In this document: positions 42,166 through 51,297 of the stretch, piece after piece
How the letters are laid out: each line of letters opens with the position of its first letter
How positions within the stretch are numbered: the first letter of the stretch is position 1
Assembly (NCBI GenBank): GCA_037133475.1
Contig: JBAXOB010000020.1
Span: forward strand, 7,291 to 71,290
DNA length: 64,000 nucleotides
Direction of reading: 5' to 3'
Source of the DNA: CAIVAT01 sp037133475
GTDB taxonomy: Bacteria; Bacteroidota; Bacteroidia; Bacteroidales; FEN-979
Translations under genes and position numbers: made by a program
Notes under the pieces: generated by a model
The model's input: only the letters and a program-made list of their open reading frames with translations
Database searches by the model: none
Told to the model about the DNA's origin: nothing

Positions 42166-42522
42166 ATGGGTACGATCCTGCTGGAAGGAATGGAGTTTTT
42201 TGCATTTCACGGCTGTTTTAAGGAAGAACAGATCATCGGCACGAAATTTATTGCCGATCTTACCGTTGAAGTCGATACGGAGGTTGCCGAGGGTTCCGAC
42301 AGCCTGCACGACACGGCCGATTATGTCGGATTATACCGCTGCGTGAAAAGGGAGATGGAACAGAAGTCGCACCTGCTGGAGCATTTAGCCCGGCGGATCA
42401 TGGATGCCATCCGGCAGGAATTCCCCGCTATCACGGCCATCGACCTGAAAATCGCCAAGCTGAACCCGCCGATGGGCGGCAAAATGCACCAGGTAAGCTT
42501 CATGACCCACTGGAAGAAATGA
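42166..42522 (+). CDS. folB: Dihydroneopterin aldolase
   Basis: Folate pathway enzyme that converts 7,8-dihydroneopterin to 6-hydroxymethyl-dihydropterin and glycolaldehyde. The family start GTILLEGMEFFAFHGCFKEEQ holds the catalytic-region residues, with the usual ADLTVEVDT strand and the Lys in DLKIAKLNPPMGG near the end. The length of 118 residues is normal. No other folate gene is adjacent; tRNA-Cys follows 50 bases downstream with its own promoter. Confidence 0.95.
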   Translation: MGTILLEGMEFFAFHGCFKEEQIIGTKFIADLTVEVDTEVAEGSDSLHDTADYVGLYRCVKREMEQKSHLLEHLARRIMDAIRQEFPAITAIDLKIAKLNPPMGGKMHQVSFMTHWKK

Positions 42523-42548
42523 TTTGCATGTAATTTCAAAAGTTTTTG

Positions 42549-42556
42549 TAATTTTG
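42549..42556 (+). promoter_or_regulatory. Promoter of tRNA-Cys
   Basis: TAATTTTG with TTTG at 42523-42526 (22 bases between), 16 bases before the tRNA 5' end. Confidence 0.6.
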
Positions 42557-42572
42557 CACTCCCAATAAAATT

Positions 42573-42643
42573 GGTTTCGTGGCCGAGTGGCTAGGCAGCG
42601 GTCTGCAAAACCGTCCACAGCGGTTCGACTCCGCTCGAAACCT
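42573..42643 (+). tRNA. tRNA-Cys (anticodon GCA)
   Basis: Acceptor arms GGTTTCG and CGAAACC pair fully and the discriminator is T (U73), the main identity element for cysteine. The anticodon arm GGTCTGCAAAACC carries GCA. The T-arm GCGGTTCGACTCCGC is standard. CCA is not encoded. Confidence 0.96.
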
Positions 42644-42649
42644 CTCCCG

Positions 42650-42679
42650 CCCGTTTCTTCAAAAGGAACGGGTTTTTTT
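42650..42679 (+). terminator. Terminator of tRNA-Cys
   Basis: CCCGTT and AACGGG arms with an 11-base loop are followed by seven T, six bases after the tRNA. Confidence 0.88.
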
Positions 42680-43086
42680 ATGAATTCCTGCCAAATAGCA
42701 GAAACCGTTGATAAAAGGGAAAGTCCTCATGATCCAAGAAAAGTCACACCCTGAAAACCAATGGGAATGCCTCCGGCCGGGAAAGCGCCTGGAGTTCAAT
42801 ATCAATGTCCGGCGACTCCCAGCGAAGTTGTGACGGCGGGATAAAAATGAAATTAAAAATCTGGTTTACTGGGGCCTCTGTGAAACCGGGATATTCCTTA
42901 AAAGGAATAAAAAACTACCTCTCCCCGGCAAGCACCCAGAAGCCAATACCGGAAATATTGGTAACGCTATATTCCGAAGTGCAAACTCCACTTTGCAATG
43001 AATCCATCTTTGTTTAATTCAAAAAGAAAAACCTGAACCTGCCGGATAATAATCGGGAAAACGGACAAAGAAGGTAAATCCTTGAT
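42680..43086. other. Non-coding stretch between tRNA-Cys and mreD
   Basis: About 400 bases with no convincing gene. A 56-codon frame from ATG 42847 to a TAA ending at 43017 (MKLKIWFTGASVKPGYSLKG at its start) has no recognisable family and no promoter, and I do not call it. The site is where mrdA and rodA would be expected downstream of mreD in most relatives. Confidence 0.5.
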
Positions 43087-43602
43087 TTACTTACCCTTCG
43101 GGTAGAGCAGGTACTCGCTGATGAGTACCAGGATGAGGGTAAAGGCGCTGCTGAGCAAAACCCTCACCAGGGTCGCTGCAAATTCGCTGAATCGGAATAT
43201 TTCGAGATAGAAGAGGGCAAAGTGGTGGATCAGCACCAGGGTGATGGAATAGTAGAGGAACCATTTGATCCCCTGGTTCCGCAGGGTCGGGGTATCCCCT
43301 ATCAGCGATTCGGGGCCGCTGGAGATGGCCGTTATCACGAAGGGACGAAAAAAGGCCATGATCAGGCAGGCGGAGGCGTTGAGTCCGATGGTATTGGTGA
43401 AGATGTCAATGCTGATCCCAAGGAAAAATGCGGCTAATAGCAGCATCCAGCGCGGGATGTCAAAGGGGAGCAGCAGGATGAAATAGATATAGAAATAGGG
43501 ATTGATGTACCCCCCGAGGTTGATATGGTTCAGAATCAATACCTGGAGAAATACAAGGAAGAAAAACCGGATGACATTAAAAAAGACGGTTCTCGAGGTC
43601 AC
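43087..43602 (-). CDS. mreD: Rod shape-determining protein MreD
   Basis: 171-residue inner-membrane protein with about five hydrophobic segments, including the family-type stretch NPYFYIYFILLLPFDIPRW and FLGISIDIFTNTIGLNASAC. MreD works with MreB, MreC, RodA and PBP2 in elongation of the cell wall. The gene lies 21 bases after mreC on the same strand. It is the last gene of the operon here, whereas mrdA and rodA normally follow in Bacteroidota. Confidence 0.92.
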   Translation of the reverse strand: MTSRTVFFNVIRFFFLVFLQVLILNHINLGGYINPYFYIYFILLLPFDIPRWMLLLAAFFLGISIDIFTNTIGLNASACLIMAFFRPFVITAISSGPESLIGDTPTLRNQGIKWFLYYSITLVLIHHFALFYLEIFRFSEFAATLVRVLLSSAFTLILVLISEYLLYPKGK

Positions 43603-43623
43603 GGTGATATTTCTTAAATTTGA

Positions 43624-44454
43624 TTAATGAGATTTGAATGAAGCCTTCAGGTCGTCCTTCTCCTGGCGCATCAGGTCAACCACCACCTCCACATAGCCCA
43701 GGCTGTTGAAATCGGTCGAAAAGAGGATCTCCCCGTTGTTGAAGTTTTCATCCTGTACATTGGTGAAATCACTGATGGTCCCGATGAGCAGCCCCTCCGG
43801 GAAGATATCGGAATTCCCGCTGGTGATGATGGTATCGCCCTTCATGATCTTCACATGTTTGGGGATCTCCTTCACCTGCCCTTTGCGGTAACTGCCGCCG
43901 TTCCATTCGACATTCACCAGCTGGTTGTTTTTCTTGAACTTGCCCGATATCCGGCTGTCCTTGTTCAGCATCGACATGATCCAGCTGAAGTGGGGAGAGA
44001 CGCTAACCACCTGGCCGATGATCTTGTTGCCGATGATCACCCCCATGTGGTTGACGATGCCATGCAGCGCCCCCTTGTTGATCATCAGGTAGTTGTTCCG
44101 CTTGTTGGTGGAATTGCTGATCACCTTGGCGCTGATGTACTTGTATTCGAGGTTGACGACCGAATCCTTTTTATAGAAGATATTGCGGTCGGTCACATAA
44201 AAGGCCTCCGGGATCCGCGAATGGAGTTTGGCCATCTCTTCGATCAGCACCCCGTTGGTCTTGCGCAGGGAGAAATATTCGGAGATCCCGTTGAACATGC
44301 CGTTCACCGAGCCCGACAGGGTGTTTGAAACGGAGTAAAGGGAGCTTCCCTGGAATTCGTTGTAGTTGAACAGCAGAATCAGCGAAAAGGACTCCAGCAG
44401 CAGGAAAAGAAAATAGAAATAGTGCTCCCGGAGAAATAAAAAAAGATTCCGCAT
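43624..44454 (-). CDS. mreC: Rod shape-determining protein MreC
   Basis: 276-residue bitopic protein. One N-terminal membrane helix (about 12-30) is followed by a coiled-coil segment and two beta-barrel subdomains facing the periplasm. Recognisable parts are YLMINKGALHGIVNHMGVI, VVSVSPHFSWIMSMLNKDS and GDTIITSGNSDIFPEGLLIG. It bridges MreB inside the cell with the wall synthases outside. The gene is eight bases after mreB and 21 bases before mreD. Confidence 0.94.
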   Translation of the reverse strand: MRNLFLFLREHYFYFLFLLLESFSLILLFNYNEFQGSSLYSVSNTLSGSVNGMFNGISEYFSLRKTNGVLIEEMAKLHSRIPEAFYVTDRNIFYKKDSVVNLEYKYISAKVISNSTNKRNNYLMINKGALHGIVNHMGVIIGNKIIGQVVSVSPHFSWIMSMLNKDSRISGKFKKNNQLVNVEWNGGSYRKGQVKEIPKHVKIMKGDTIITSGNSDIFPEGLLIGTISDFTNVQDENFNNGEILFSTDFNSLGYVEVVVDLMRQEKDDLKASFKSH

Positions 44455-44462
44455 GGTACCTC

Positions 44463-45476
44463 TTACTTGATGAGGAAGGTGAACTTGTCAAAGTTCTTCA
44501 GGGCGATACCCGTGCCCCTGGCCACAGCCCTTAAAGGATCTTCGGCAACGTGCACCTTCAGTTTGGTTTTCAGGTGGAGCCGCTTGTCGAGTCCGCGCAG
44601 CAAAGCGCCCCCGCCGGTGAGGTAGATGCCGGTTTCAAAAATATCGGAAGCCAGCTCGGGCGGGGTCATCTCCAGCGCATTCAATACGGCTGCTTCGATC
44701 TTGGCGACCGATTTGTCGAGGCAATGGGCTATTTCGGCATGGTTCACGATGACCTCCTTGGGGATGCCCGTGAGCAGGTCGCGGCCGTGTACGGCGTAAT
44801 CGGGAGGAGGATTGTCGATATCGGCAATCGCGGCGCCTACCTCGATCTTGATGCGCTCGGCAGTGCGCTCACCCACGTTGATGTTGTGCTGCTTGCGCAT
44901 ATACTCCTCGATGTCGGCGTTGAATTCATCGCCCGCGATGCGGATCGACTTGTTATTCACGATCCCGCCGAGGGCGATCACCGCGATTTCGCTGGTTCCG
45001 CCGCCGATGTCGATCACCATGTTGCCGACCGGCTCCAGTACGTCGATGCCGATACCGATGGCAGCCGCCATGGGTTCATGGATCAGGCGGACCTCCTTGG
45101 CCCCTGCCTGTTCCGCCGAATCCTTAACGGCCCTTTCTTCCACCTCGGTAATCCCGGAGGGGATGCAGATCACCATCTTCAGCGCGGGCGGGAACCACGA
45201 TTTGCGCAGGTCGATCATCTTGATCATGGCGCGGATCATGTGTTCGGCAGCCTGGAAATCGGCGATAACCCCTCCCCTGAGCGGCCTGATGGTCTTTATG
45301 TTTTCATGTGTCTTGCCATGCATCATCTGGGCCTTCTTCCCAACGGCAATGATCTTTCCCGAACTCCGCTCGATGGCTACGATGGAGGGCTCATCCACCA
45401 CGACCTTATCATTATAGATGATGATCGTGTTGGCGGTCCCCAAATCGATGGCTATTTCTTTCGTAAATAATCCCAT
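44463..45476 (-). CDS. mreB: Rod shape-determining protein MreB (bacterial actin)
   Basis: Actin-fold ATPase that forms membrane-bound filaments guiding cell-wall elongation. It has the phosphate-binding loops AIDLGTANTIIIYND at the N-terminus and MVIDIGGGTSEIAVIALGG in the middle, plus the adenosine motif GIYLTGGGALLRGLDKRL. The length of 337 residues is standard. The gene follows purH by 12 bases on the same strand and leads mreC-mreD. Presence of the set suggests a rod-shaped cell. Confidence 0.97.
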   Translation of the reverse strand: MGLFTKEIAIDLGTANTIIIYNDKVVVDEPSIVAIERSSGKIIAVGKKAQMMHGKTHENIKTIRPLRGGVIADFQAAEHMIRAMIKMIDLRKSWFPPALKMVICIPSGITEVEERAVKDSAEQAGAKEVRLIHEPMAAAIGIGIDVLEPVGNMVIDIGGGTSEIAVIALGGIVNNKSIRIAGDEFNADIEEYMRKQHNINVGERTAERIKIEVGAAIADIDNPPPDYAVHGRDLLTGIPKEVIVNHAEIAHCLDKSVAKIEAAVLNALEMTPPELASDIFETGIYLTGGGALLRGLDKRLHLKTKLKVHVAEDPLRAVARGTGIALKNFDKFTFLIK

Positions 45477-45488
45477 GGAATGATTGGT

Positions 45489-47015
45489 TTAATGTTTAAA
45501 GTGTCGTATCCCGGTAAATACCATGGACATGTCGTGCTGGTCGCAATAATTCACCGAATCCACATCGCGGATGGAGCCTCCCGGCTGAATCACGGCGGTG
45601 ATGCCCGCTTCATCAGCAATTTCAACACAATCGGCAAAGGGAAAAAAGGCATCCGATGCCATCACGCTTCCCGCCGGGTCAAACCCGAAGGCCCTGGCCT
45701 TGATAAGGGCCTGGCGGAGTGCATCCACACGGGAGGTTTGACCCATCCCGCAGCCGATCAGCTGGCGGTTTTTAATGAGAACGATGGTGTTGGATTTCAA
45801 ATGTTTTACAATTTTATTTGCAAAAACCAGCGCATCCGTTTCCGGCTGTGTCGGCCTCCTTTTGCTTACGTATTGAAAATCAGATTCCTGTTCTGACTTA
45901 AGATCCTTTTCCTGCTCAAGTACACCATTCAGGATGGACTTAAATTGCCGGGATGAGAATGCAAACGAATTTTTTTGCAAAATTATTCTATTTTTCTTTG
46001 ACTTCAGGCGATCCAGGGCATCAATTTCATACCCGTCGGCAATTAAAATTTCGAAAAACAGTTTATGGAGCTCTTCGGCAGTTTTGGCGGTAACGATGCC
46101 ATTGGCAATGATAATCCCGCCATAGGCTGAGACCGGGTCGCAGGCGAGCGCATCCAGGTATGCCTCCGTAAGCGTGCTGCGGGTGGCAACCCCGCAAGGG
46201 TTTGTATGCTTGATGATGGCAACGGTCGGCCCGGTAAATTCACCGATCAGGTTAATGGCGGCATCCACATCGACCAGGTTGTTGTATGAAAGCTCCTTGC
46301 CGTGAAGTTTGATGAATACTTCATCCAGGTTCCCATAGAAGATCCCCTGCTGATGTGGATTTTCTCCGTATCGCATTGCTACCGGCTGAAGAATGCTTTG
46401 CTTAAAGGCCGGGATATTTTCCTGCCGGTTGAAATAGCTGAAGATCATCGTATCGTAATGCGACGACACATTAAAGGCCCTTGCTGCAAACAGACGTCGT
46501 TCAAGCAGCGTGGTAACCCCATTGCTGCGGGTGATCAGTTCTGTCAATTCCCCGTAAAAACCGGTTGAGGGAACAACCAGGACATGGTTGAAATTCTTGG
46601 CAGCCGCCCGGATCAGGGAGATACCCCCGATATCGATTTTTTCGATGATTTCCTCTTCACCGCTGGTGGAGGCGATGGTCTTTTCAAAAGGATAGAGGTC
46701 GACAATCACCAGGTCGAAGGAGGGGATCTCGTATTTTTCAACATCGCCCACGTCGGCCAGCTGGTCGCGCCGCCACAGGATGCCGCCGAACACCTTCGGG
46801 TGGAGGGTTTTTACCCGGCCGCCGAGAATGGAGGGATAGGAGGTGACGGATTCAACGGAGGTAACCTCCATGCCACAGGCCTGAAGGTAATCATAGGTCC
46901 CTCCTGTGGAATAGATCTGGATACCCAGGGAGATAAGTTTTTGTGCAATTTCTTTGATTCCATCCTTGTCATAAACGGAAATAAGGGCGGATTTAATCCT
47001 GATCTGGTCGGTCAT
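45489..47015 (-). CDS. purH: Bifunctional purine biosynthesis protein PurH
   Basis: Catalyses the last two steps to IMP: AICAR formyltransferase and IMP cyclohydrolase. The N-terminal MGS-like cyclohydrolase domain (about 1-145) shows LISVYDKDGIKEIAQKL and STGGTYDYL and VKTLHPKVFGGIL. The C-terminal transformylase domain has MRYGENPHQQG, IIKHTNPCGVA and SDAFFPFADCVEIADEAGIT. The length of 508 residues is typical. It heads the mre operon, an arrangement I recall as common in Bacteroidota. Confidence 0.97.
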   Translation of the reverse strand: MTDQIRIKSALISVYDKDGIKEIAQKLISLGIQIYSTGGTYDYLQACGMEVTSVESVTSYPSILGGRVKTLHPKVFGGILWRRDQLADVGDVEKYEIPSFDLVIVDLYPFEKTIASTSGEEEIIEKIDIGGISLIRAAAKNFNHVLVVPSTGFYGELTELITRSNGVTTLLERRLFAARAFNVSSHYDTMIFSYFNRQENIPAFKQSILQPVAMRYGENPHQQGIFYGNLDEVFIKLHGKELSYNNLVDVDAAINLIGEFTGPTVAIIKHTNPCGVATRSTLTEAYLDALACDPVSAYGGIIIANGIVTAKTAEELHKLFFEILIADGYEIDALDRLKSKKNRIILQKNSFAFSSRQFKSILNGVLEQEKDLKSEQESDFQYVSKRRPTQPETDALVFANKIVKHLKSNTIVLIKNRQLIGCGMGQTSRVDALRQALIKARAFGFDPAGSVMASDAFFPFADCVEIADEAGITAVIQPGGSIRDVDSVNYCDQHDMSMVFTGIRHFKH

Positions 47016-47176
47016 GTCGCTGAAATTTGTAACAATAACTGAAGCGCTGCGTCTAATTCACGAATTCGGCAGCCCTTTGCAATGTTACCAAAAAATACCG
47101 GATCAAACAATGGAATCGTCCATACGGGATTAAATATTACCTTTACTGTTCATTAAATAAGGAAATCAATTCATCC

Positions 47177-48421
47177 ATGATTTTAATATTGCGACTGGTT
47201 CGGGAAAGTTATTTATTTGCTTTTCAGGAAATTATAGTAAATAAAGTTCGTACGATTCTCTCCCTTCTCGGGATTACCATCGGCATCTTCTGTGTCATTT
47301 CGGTCTTTACCGTTTTTGATTCGATGGAAAATTCCATCCGGAAGAGCATCGCCTCCCTGGGAAGCAATGTGCTGTATATTCAAAAATGGCCCTGGGCCAT
47401 GGGCGGCGATTATCCATGGTGGAAGTACTGGCAGCGCCCGGAAGCTTCGCTGGATGATATGCGCGAAGTGGAGAAGCGCTCCAACCTGGCCGATGCAATT
47501 GCCTTTATGGTACAGGTAAACAAGACAGTGAAATACCAGAACAGCTACGCTGAAAATATAGGCGTAATGGGTGTTTCGCAGGATTTCGACAAGGTCTGGA
47601 AGTTTGAGCTTGCCGATGGCCGATATTTTTCCCTGACCGAATCGGCCAGCGGCAACAACATCGCCATCATCGGCGCCGACCTGGCGACCGACCTCTTCAG
47701 GGAGGGAGATCCGATAGGCAAAAAAATCAAGATTTTCGGCCGGAATATCGAGGTAGTCGGCGTCATAGCCAAGGAGGGGGAGGATTTCTTCGGTAATTCG
47801 AACGACAAGGTGGTCTACCTTCCGATCAACTATTTCAAAACCCTGGTCGACCTGAGGGACATGGGTTCCACCATCGTGGTCAAGGCAAAGCCGCTGGTTT
47901 CCAACGCGGAGTTGCGTGATGAACTTACCGGGCTGATGCGCTCCATCAGGAAACAAAAACCTTCGGCCGAAGATAATTTCGCCATCAATGAAACCGATAT
48001 CATCTCCAAGGGATTTGACAGCCTGTTCAGGGTGATCGCCATGGTAGGCTGGATCATCGGCGGATTTTCGCTGCTGGTGGGCGGCTTTGGCATCGCCAAC
48101 ATCATGTTCGTATCGGTAAAGGAGCGCACCAACATCATCGGTATCCAGAAGGCATTGGGAGCCAAGAACTACTTTGTATTGCTGCAGTTCCTGTTTGAGG
48201 CCGTTTTCCTCTCGCTCATCGGGGGTATCTTCGGGCTGCTGATCATCCTGATCCTGACACTCCTGGTTTCCAACCTGACAAGTTTTCACCTGATCCTCAC
48301 CCAGGGGAATATTTTCCTCGGCATCGGCGTCTCAGGGATTATCGGTTTGATTTCAGGAATATTGCCGGCCTGGTCAGCCTCAAAACTGGATCCTGTTGAG
48401 GCGATGCGTACGGGCACGTAA
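47177..48421 (+). CDS. MacB-like ABC transporter permease
   Basis: 414-residue permease of the MacB/FtsX type. An N-terminal helix (NKVRTILSLLGITIGIFCVISVF) leads to a large periplasmic MacB-PCD domain (about 45-270). Three C-terminal helices follow, with the FtsX motif GFGIANIMFVSVKERTNIIG and the end SASKLDPVEAMRTGT. Such permeases work with a separate LolD/MacB-type ATPase in export or mechanotransmission across the periplasm. No ATPase gene is adjacent, so the partner is elsewhere. Nothing indicates the substrate. Confidence 0.92.
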   Translation: MILILRLVRESYLFAFQEIIVNKVRTILSLLGITIGIFCVISVFTVFDSMENSIRKSIASLGSNVLYIQKWPWAMGGDYPWWKYWQRPEASLDDMREVEKRSNLADAIAFMVQVNKTVKYQNSYAENIGVMGVSQDFDKVWKFELADGRYFSLTESASGNNIAIIGADLATDLFREGDPIGKKIKIFGRNIEVVGVIAKEGEDFFGNSNDKVVYLPINYFKTLVDLRDMGSTIVVKAKPLVSNAELRDELTGLMRSIRKQKPSAEDNFAINETDIISKGFDSLFRVIAMVGWIIGGFSLLVGGFGIANIMFVSVKERTNIIGIQKALGAKNYFVLLQFLFEAVFLSLIGGIFGLLIILILTLLVSNLTSFHLILTQGNIFLGIGVSGIIGLISGILPAWSASKLDPVEAMRTGT

Positions 48422-48422
48422 A

Positions 48423-48926
48423 TCAGAAGGGCCAGAACTGGTTGTCGTTCCAGATTTTCTCCTTCAACTCGTTATCCATGTCGCTGAGGATCTTCAGGTG
48501 ACCGCCTTCCCACTCGGCAAGCCAGCGGTAAAGCGCCTTTTCATTAGGGTCTGTCGAATCCTCAGCCTGCTTTGAATAGACCGCAACCGCCTTTTTCTCA
48601 AAGTCGATGGCCGCTGAAATCGCTGCCGCCTCAAACCCGGCGGAAGAGATTTTATTTTTAAGGTCTTCCGTGAGGATCAGGGTCGCATAACCTTCATTTG
48701 AAAGATCAGGTAAATCAACCTTTTTGAAGGTGTTATTCTTTTCATAGCTGATATACTGTTCCGCCAGGAATTTGACATGCTGGGTCTCCTCATCGGCCAT
48801 GGTCAGAAAGATATGTTTGACATCCTGATCGGGAGTTTGTTCTGCAACTTTTGCATAAAAGGCATGGCCTCTCTTTTCCATGAGAATCGCCATCTTAAGA
48901 ATTTCGAGCGCTTTCTGTGTTTCCAT
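48423..48926 (-). CDS. Ferritin-like / rubrerythrin-type di-iron protein
   Basis: Four-helix protein with the di-iron ligand pattern of erythrin/rubrerythrin: E in LMEKRGHAFY, EETQH in the second helix, E in DFEKKAVAVYSKQ and EGGH in the fourth. It lacks the C-terminal rubredoxin domain of classical rubrerythrin. Proteins of this kind reduce peroxide or store iron in anaerobes; the exact reaction is open. I chose the ATG at 48926 (METQKALEIL) because a -7 element covers the upstream ATG at 48950. Confidence 0.85.
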   Translation of the reverse strand: METQKALEILKMAILMEKRGHAFYAKVAEQTPDQDVKHIFLTMADEETQHVKFLAEQYISYEKNNTFKKVDLPDLSNEGYATLILTEDLKNKISSAGFEAAAISAAIDFEKKAVAVYSKQAEDSTDPNEKALYRWLAEWEGGHLKILSDMDNELKEKIWNDNQFWPF

Positions 48927-48947
48927 ATTGCTTATGATTTGGGATTT

Positions 48948-48955
48948 CAAACTTA
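48948..48955 (-). promoter_or_regulatory. -7 element of the ferritin-like gene
   Basis: TAAGTTTG on the minus strand fits TAnnTTTG, with a TTG about 21 bases upstream of it. It overlaps an in-frame ATG at 48950, arguing that translation begins at 48926. Confidence 0.5.
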
Positions 48956-49137
48956 CGAATTTTTCGGGTGCAAATACAATGGGGGGATGGGAAAGATTAT
49001 CCCGGGCTTGAAAGGAATTTCACCACAGCAGGCACATGAGGACACAGTAGAAAAAACGGGAATGAGATGTCAGAGTTTTTTTGATATTATTTTGTTTTCT
49101 ATAAGAATCCTGGACCCAAAAACGAGGCTTTTAATTT

Positions 49138-49220
49138 AACCACAAAGAACACAATGATTTACACAATGGACACAATGGGATTCCTTGTGTCCATTGTGCC
49201 TTCATTGTGTCATTGTGGTT
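49138..49220. repeat. Dispersed CACAATG-rich palindromic repeat, copy B (full hairpin)
   Basis: The element begins AACCACAAAGAACACAATG and ends with the inverse form CATTGTGTCATTGTGGTT. Inner arms at 49162-49175 and 49185-49198 are perfectly complementary over 14 bases with a 9-base loop. It fills most of the 310-base gap between the ferritin-like and DUF255 genes; nothing else was seen there. Confidence 0.85.
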
Positions 49221-49260
49221 AGTTCTTTACCGGGATAGTATGACAGATAATCCAGGGTAC

Positions 49261-51297
49261 TCAAAGTCCAGGCCCGGCGATCAGGCGAAGAGCCTCGTCA
49301 ACAGTTTCAACAGGCGGAAAGCAGGATTTGTCGCGGCAGACATAAATCAGGGTTTTACCCGCAACATGCCTGCTGTCAGAACTTCCTGCAGGTGTTTTTA
49401 CCGCTCCCCCGGCAAAAACAGTTCCGGGCAGGTAATGGCCCGAAAATTCCTGTAACAGGCTCCTGTAATGTTCCCCGATGATACATACCTCAACAGGTCC
49501 TGAAAGGTGATCCTGCAACAGCAGCGCCCAGTTGGCGTGGAATGCAGGGTTTTTCCTGATCTCGGGAACCATTTTTTGAACCATTTTCTCCGATCGTTCA
49601 ATATAATTTGGGTTTCCTGTAAGGTAACCCAGGATCCACAGGTTGGTTGCCATGACGGAGTTCGATGCGGGGATCACATTGTCGGACAATTCAATGGTTT
49701 GAAGGATCAGCCGGGGCTCTTCATCCGACGACAGGTTGAAAAAGAGGCCGTCGCCTGCTTCAAAATGGGCCATCACCTCCCCTATGAGTAATTCCGCGGC
49801 AGTGAGCCACGAAGCGTCGAAGGTTGCCTGGTAAAGATCGAGGAAGGCCCTGCCCAGGCAGCCATAATCATCGAGAAACCCGGAAATGGTGAGTGAACCG
49901 GCACGGGTATTCCGCCAGAGCTTACCCTTTCGTAATATTACATGATCGCGGTAAAAGGAGGCAGCTGCGACCGCTTTTTCAAGCCAGGCCGGTTTAACGA
50001 AAACCAGAGAAGCCTTTACCAGTGCGCTGATCATCAACCCGTTCCAGCAGGTCAGGATCTTGTCGTCGGTGGCCGGCCGCTCCCGGTTGCCACGCACGGT
50101 AAACAGCTGCTTCCTGCCAACATCGATGATCGCCGATAACTGGTCGCAGGTAAGATCATGCTTACCGGCAAAATCCTCGTCATTCAGCGATTTCCGAAGC
50201 ACGTTGAGGCCGTGTTCCCAGTTTCCCTGGTCCCGGCAGCTGTAATAGTCCAGGAAAATGCCGGCGCCATCTCCCAGGTACCTGGTGATCTCTTCGGCCC
50301 TCCAGGTATAAAAGGTCCCTTCGCGGCCTTCGCTGTCGGCGTCGAGCGAAGCATAAAACAAGCCTTCCGTGCCGGTCAGTTCAAGGAAGGTAAAGGCAAT
50401 GGTCTCTTCAACCACCTGTTTATAACCGAATTTTTTTGTCACGGCAAATGCATCAGCATAGAGGGCTACCAGTTGGGCATTGTCATAGAGCATTTTCTCG
50501 AAGTGCGGCACATGCCAGGAGGCATCCACCGAATAACGGCTGAAGCCGCCTCCCAGGTGGTCGTAAATGCCTCCCATGGCCATTTTTTCAAGGGTCAGGT
50601 TCACATAGTCCACAACTTTCTCCTGTTTAATGCTGAATCCGAAACGCAGCAGGCATGCAAGGTTTGCCGGCATCGGGAATTTGGGTCCGCCCGGGGTTCC
50701 GCCATTGATAAAATCAAGGTCATCCCTCCAAGTCAGAAATATCTCCTTCATCACAGCGGTGGCGACCGGTAACGAATCCACATGGTAGCGCGGTCCGGAT
50801 GCCCGTTTCATCCCCTGTTCCACCTCATCAGCCTGGTGTATCAGCTCCCGGGGGTTATCACGGTAAAGCCCTGTGAAATAGTTCAGGACATGGAGCCAGT
50901 CGTGCTTCGAAAAGTAGGTCCCGGCAAACAGGGGCCGCTGGTCGGGCAGGGCGATCACGTTCAGGGGCCACCCTCCCCTGCCGGTGGTGACATAGGCAGC
51001 ATTCATGTATACCTGGTCCACGTCGGGCCGCTCCTCGCGGTCAACCTTGACGGAAACGAAACTACCGTTCATCACCCGGGCAACCTCATCATCTTCAAAT
51101 GATTCATGTTCCATGACATGGCACCAGTGGCAGGCGGCATAGCCGATGCTGATGATCATCAGCCTGTTCTCATCACGGGCTTTGTCAAGGGAAAGGGTGC
51201 CCCATGGATACCAGTCCACGGGGTTTCGGGCATGCTGTAAAAGATAGGGACTATGTTCGCTGCGCAGGTGGTTGAACTTGTTTGCTGTCATCGGCAT
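49261..51297 (-). CDS. Thioredoxin-domain protein of the DUF255/YyaL (SPATA20) family
   Basis: About 678 residues. The N-terminal thioredoxin-like DUF255 domain holds the hallmark SEHSPYLLQHARNPVDWYPW and the motif YAACHWCHVMEHESF, with C-x-x-C. The rest is an (alpha/alpha) six-barrel of the glycosidase type, with GGIYDHLGGGFSRYSVDASW and HFEKMLYDNAQL. The function is unknown although the family is found from bacteria to man. The start (ATG 51297, or 51291) lies inside the 3' end of udk, an overlap of about 45 bases on the same strand, so translation is probably coupled. Confidence 0.94.
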   Translation of the reverse strand: MPMTANKFNHLRSEHSPYLLQHARNPVDWYPWGTLSLDKARDENRLMIISIGYAACHWCHVMEHESFEDDEVARVMNGSFVSVKVDREERPDVDQVYMNAAYVTTGRGGWPLNVIALPDQRPLFAGTYFSKHDWLHVLNYFTGLYRDNPRELIHQADEVEQGMKRASGPRYHVDSLPVATAVMKEIFLTWRDDLDFINGGTPGGPKFPMPANLACLLRFGFSIKQEKVVDYVNLTLEKMAMGGIYDHLGGGFSRYSVDASWHVPHFEKMLYDNAQLVALYADAFAVTKKFGYKQVVEETIAFTFLELTGTEGLFYASLDADSEGREGTFYTWRAEEITRYLGDGAGIFLDYYSCRDQGNWEHGLNVLRKSLNDEDFAGKHDLTCDQLSAIIDVGRKQLFTVRGNRERPATDDKILTCWNGLMISALVKASLVFVKPAWLEKAVAAASFYRDHVILRKGKLWRNTRAGSLTISGFLDDYGCLGRAFLDLYQATFDASWLTAAELLIGEVMAHFEAGDGLFFNLSSDEEPRLILQTIELSDNVIPASNSVMATNLWILGYLTGNPNYIERSEKMVQKMVPEIRKNPAFHANWALLLQDHLSGPVEVCIIGEHYRSLLQEFSGHYLPGTVFAGGAVKTPAGSSDSRHVAGKTLIYVCRDKSCFPPVETVDEALRLIAGPGL

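Noticed and set aside
42847..43017. 56-codon frame between tRNA-Cys and mreD as a gene
   Set aside because: No family resemblance, no promoter or terminator, and ordinary length for chance in such a spacer.
44550..45470. 306-codon frame antisense to mreB
   Set aside because: Antisense shadow of a highly conserved gene; the translation is His/Asp-rich low-information sequence.
47213..48289. 358-codon frame antisense to the MacB-like permease
   Set aside because: Mirror of the permease reading frame, without promoter or recognisable domain.
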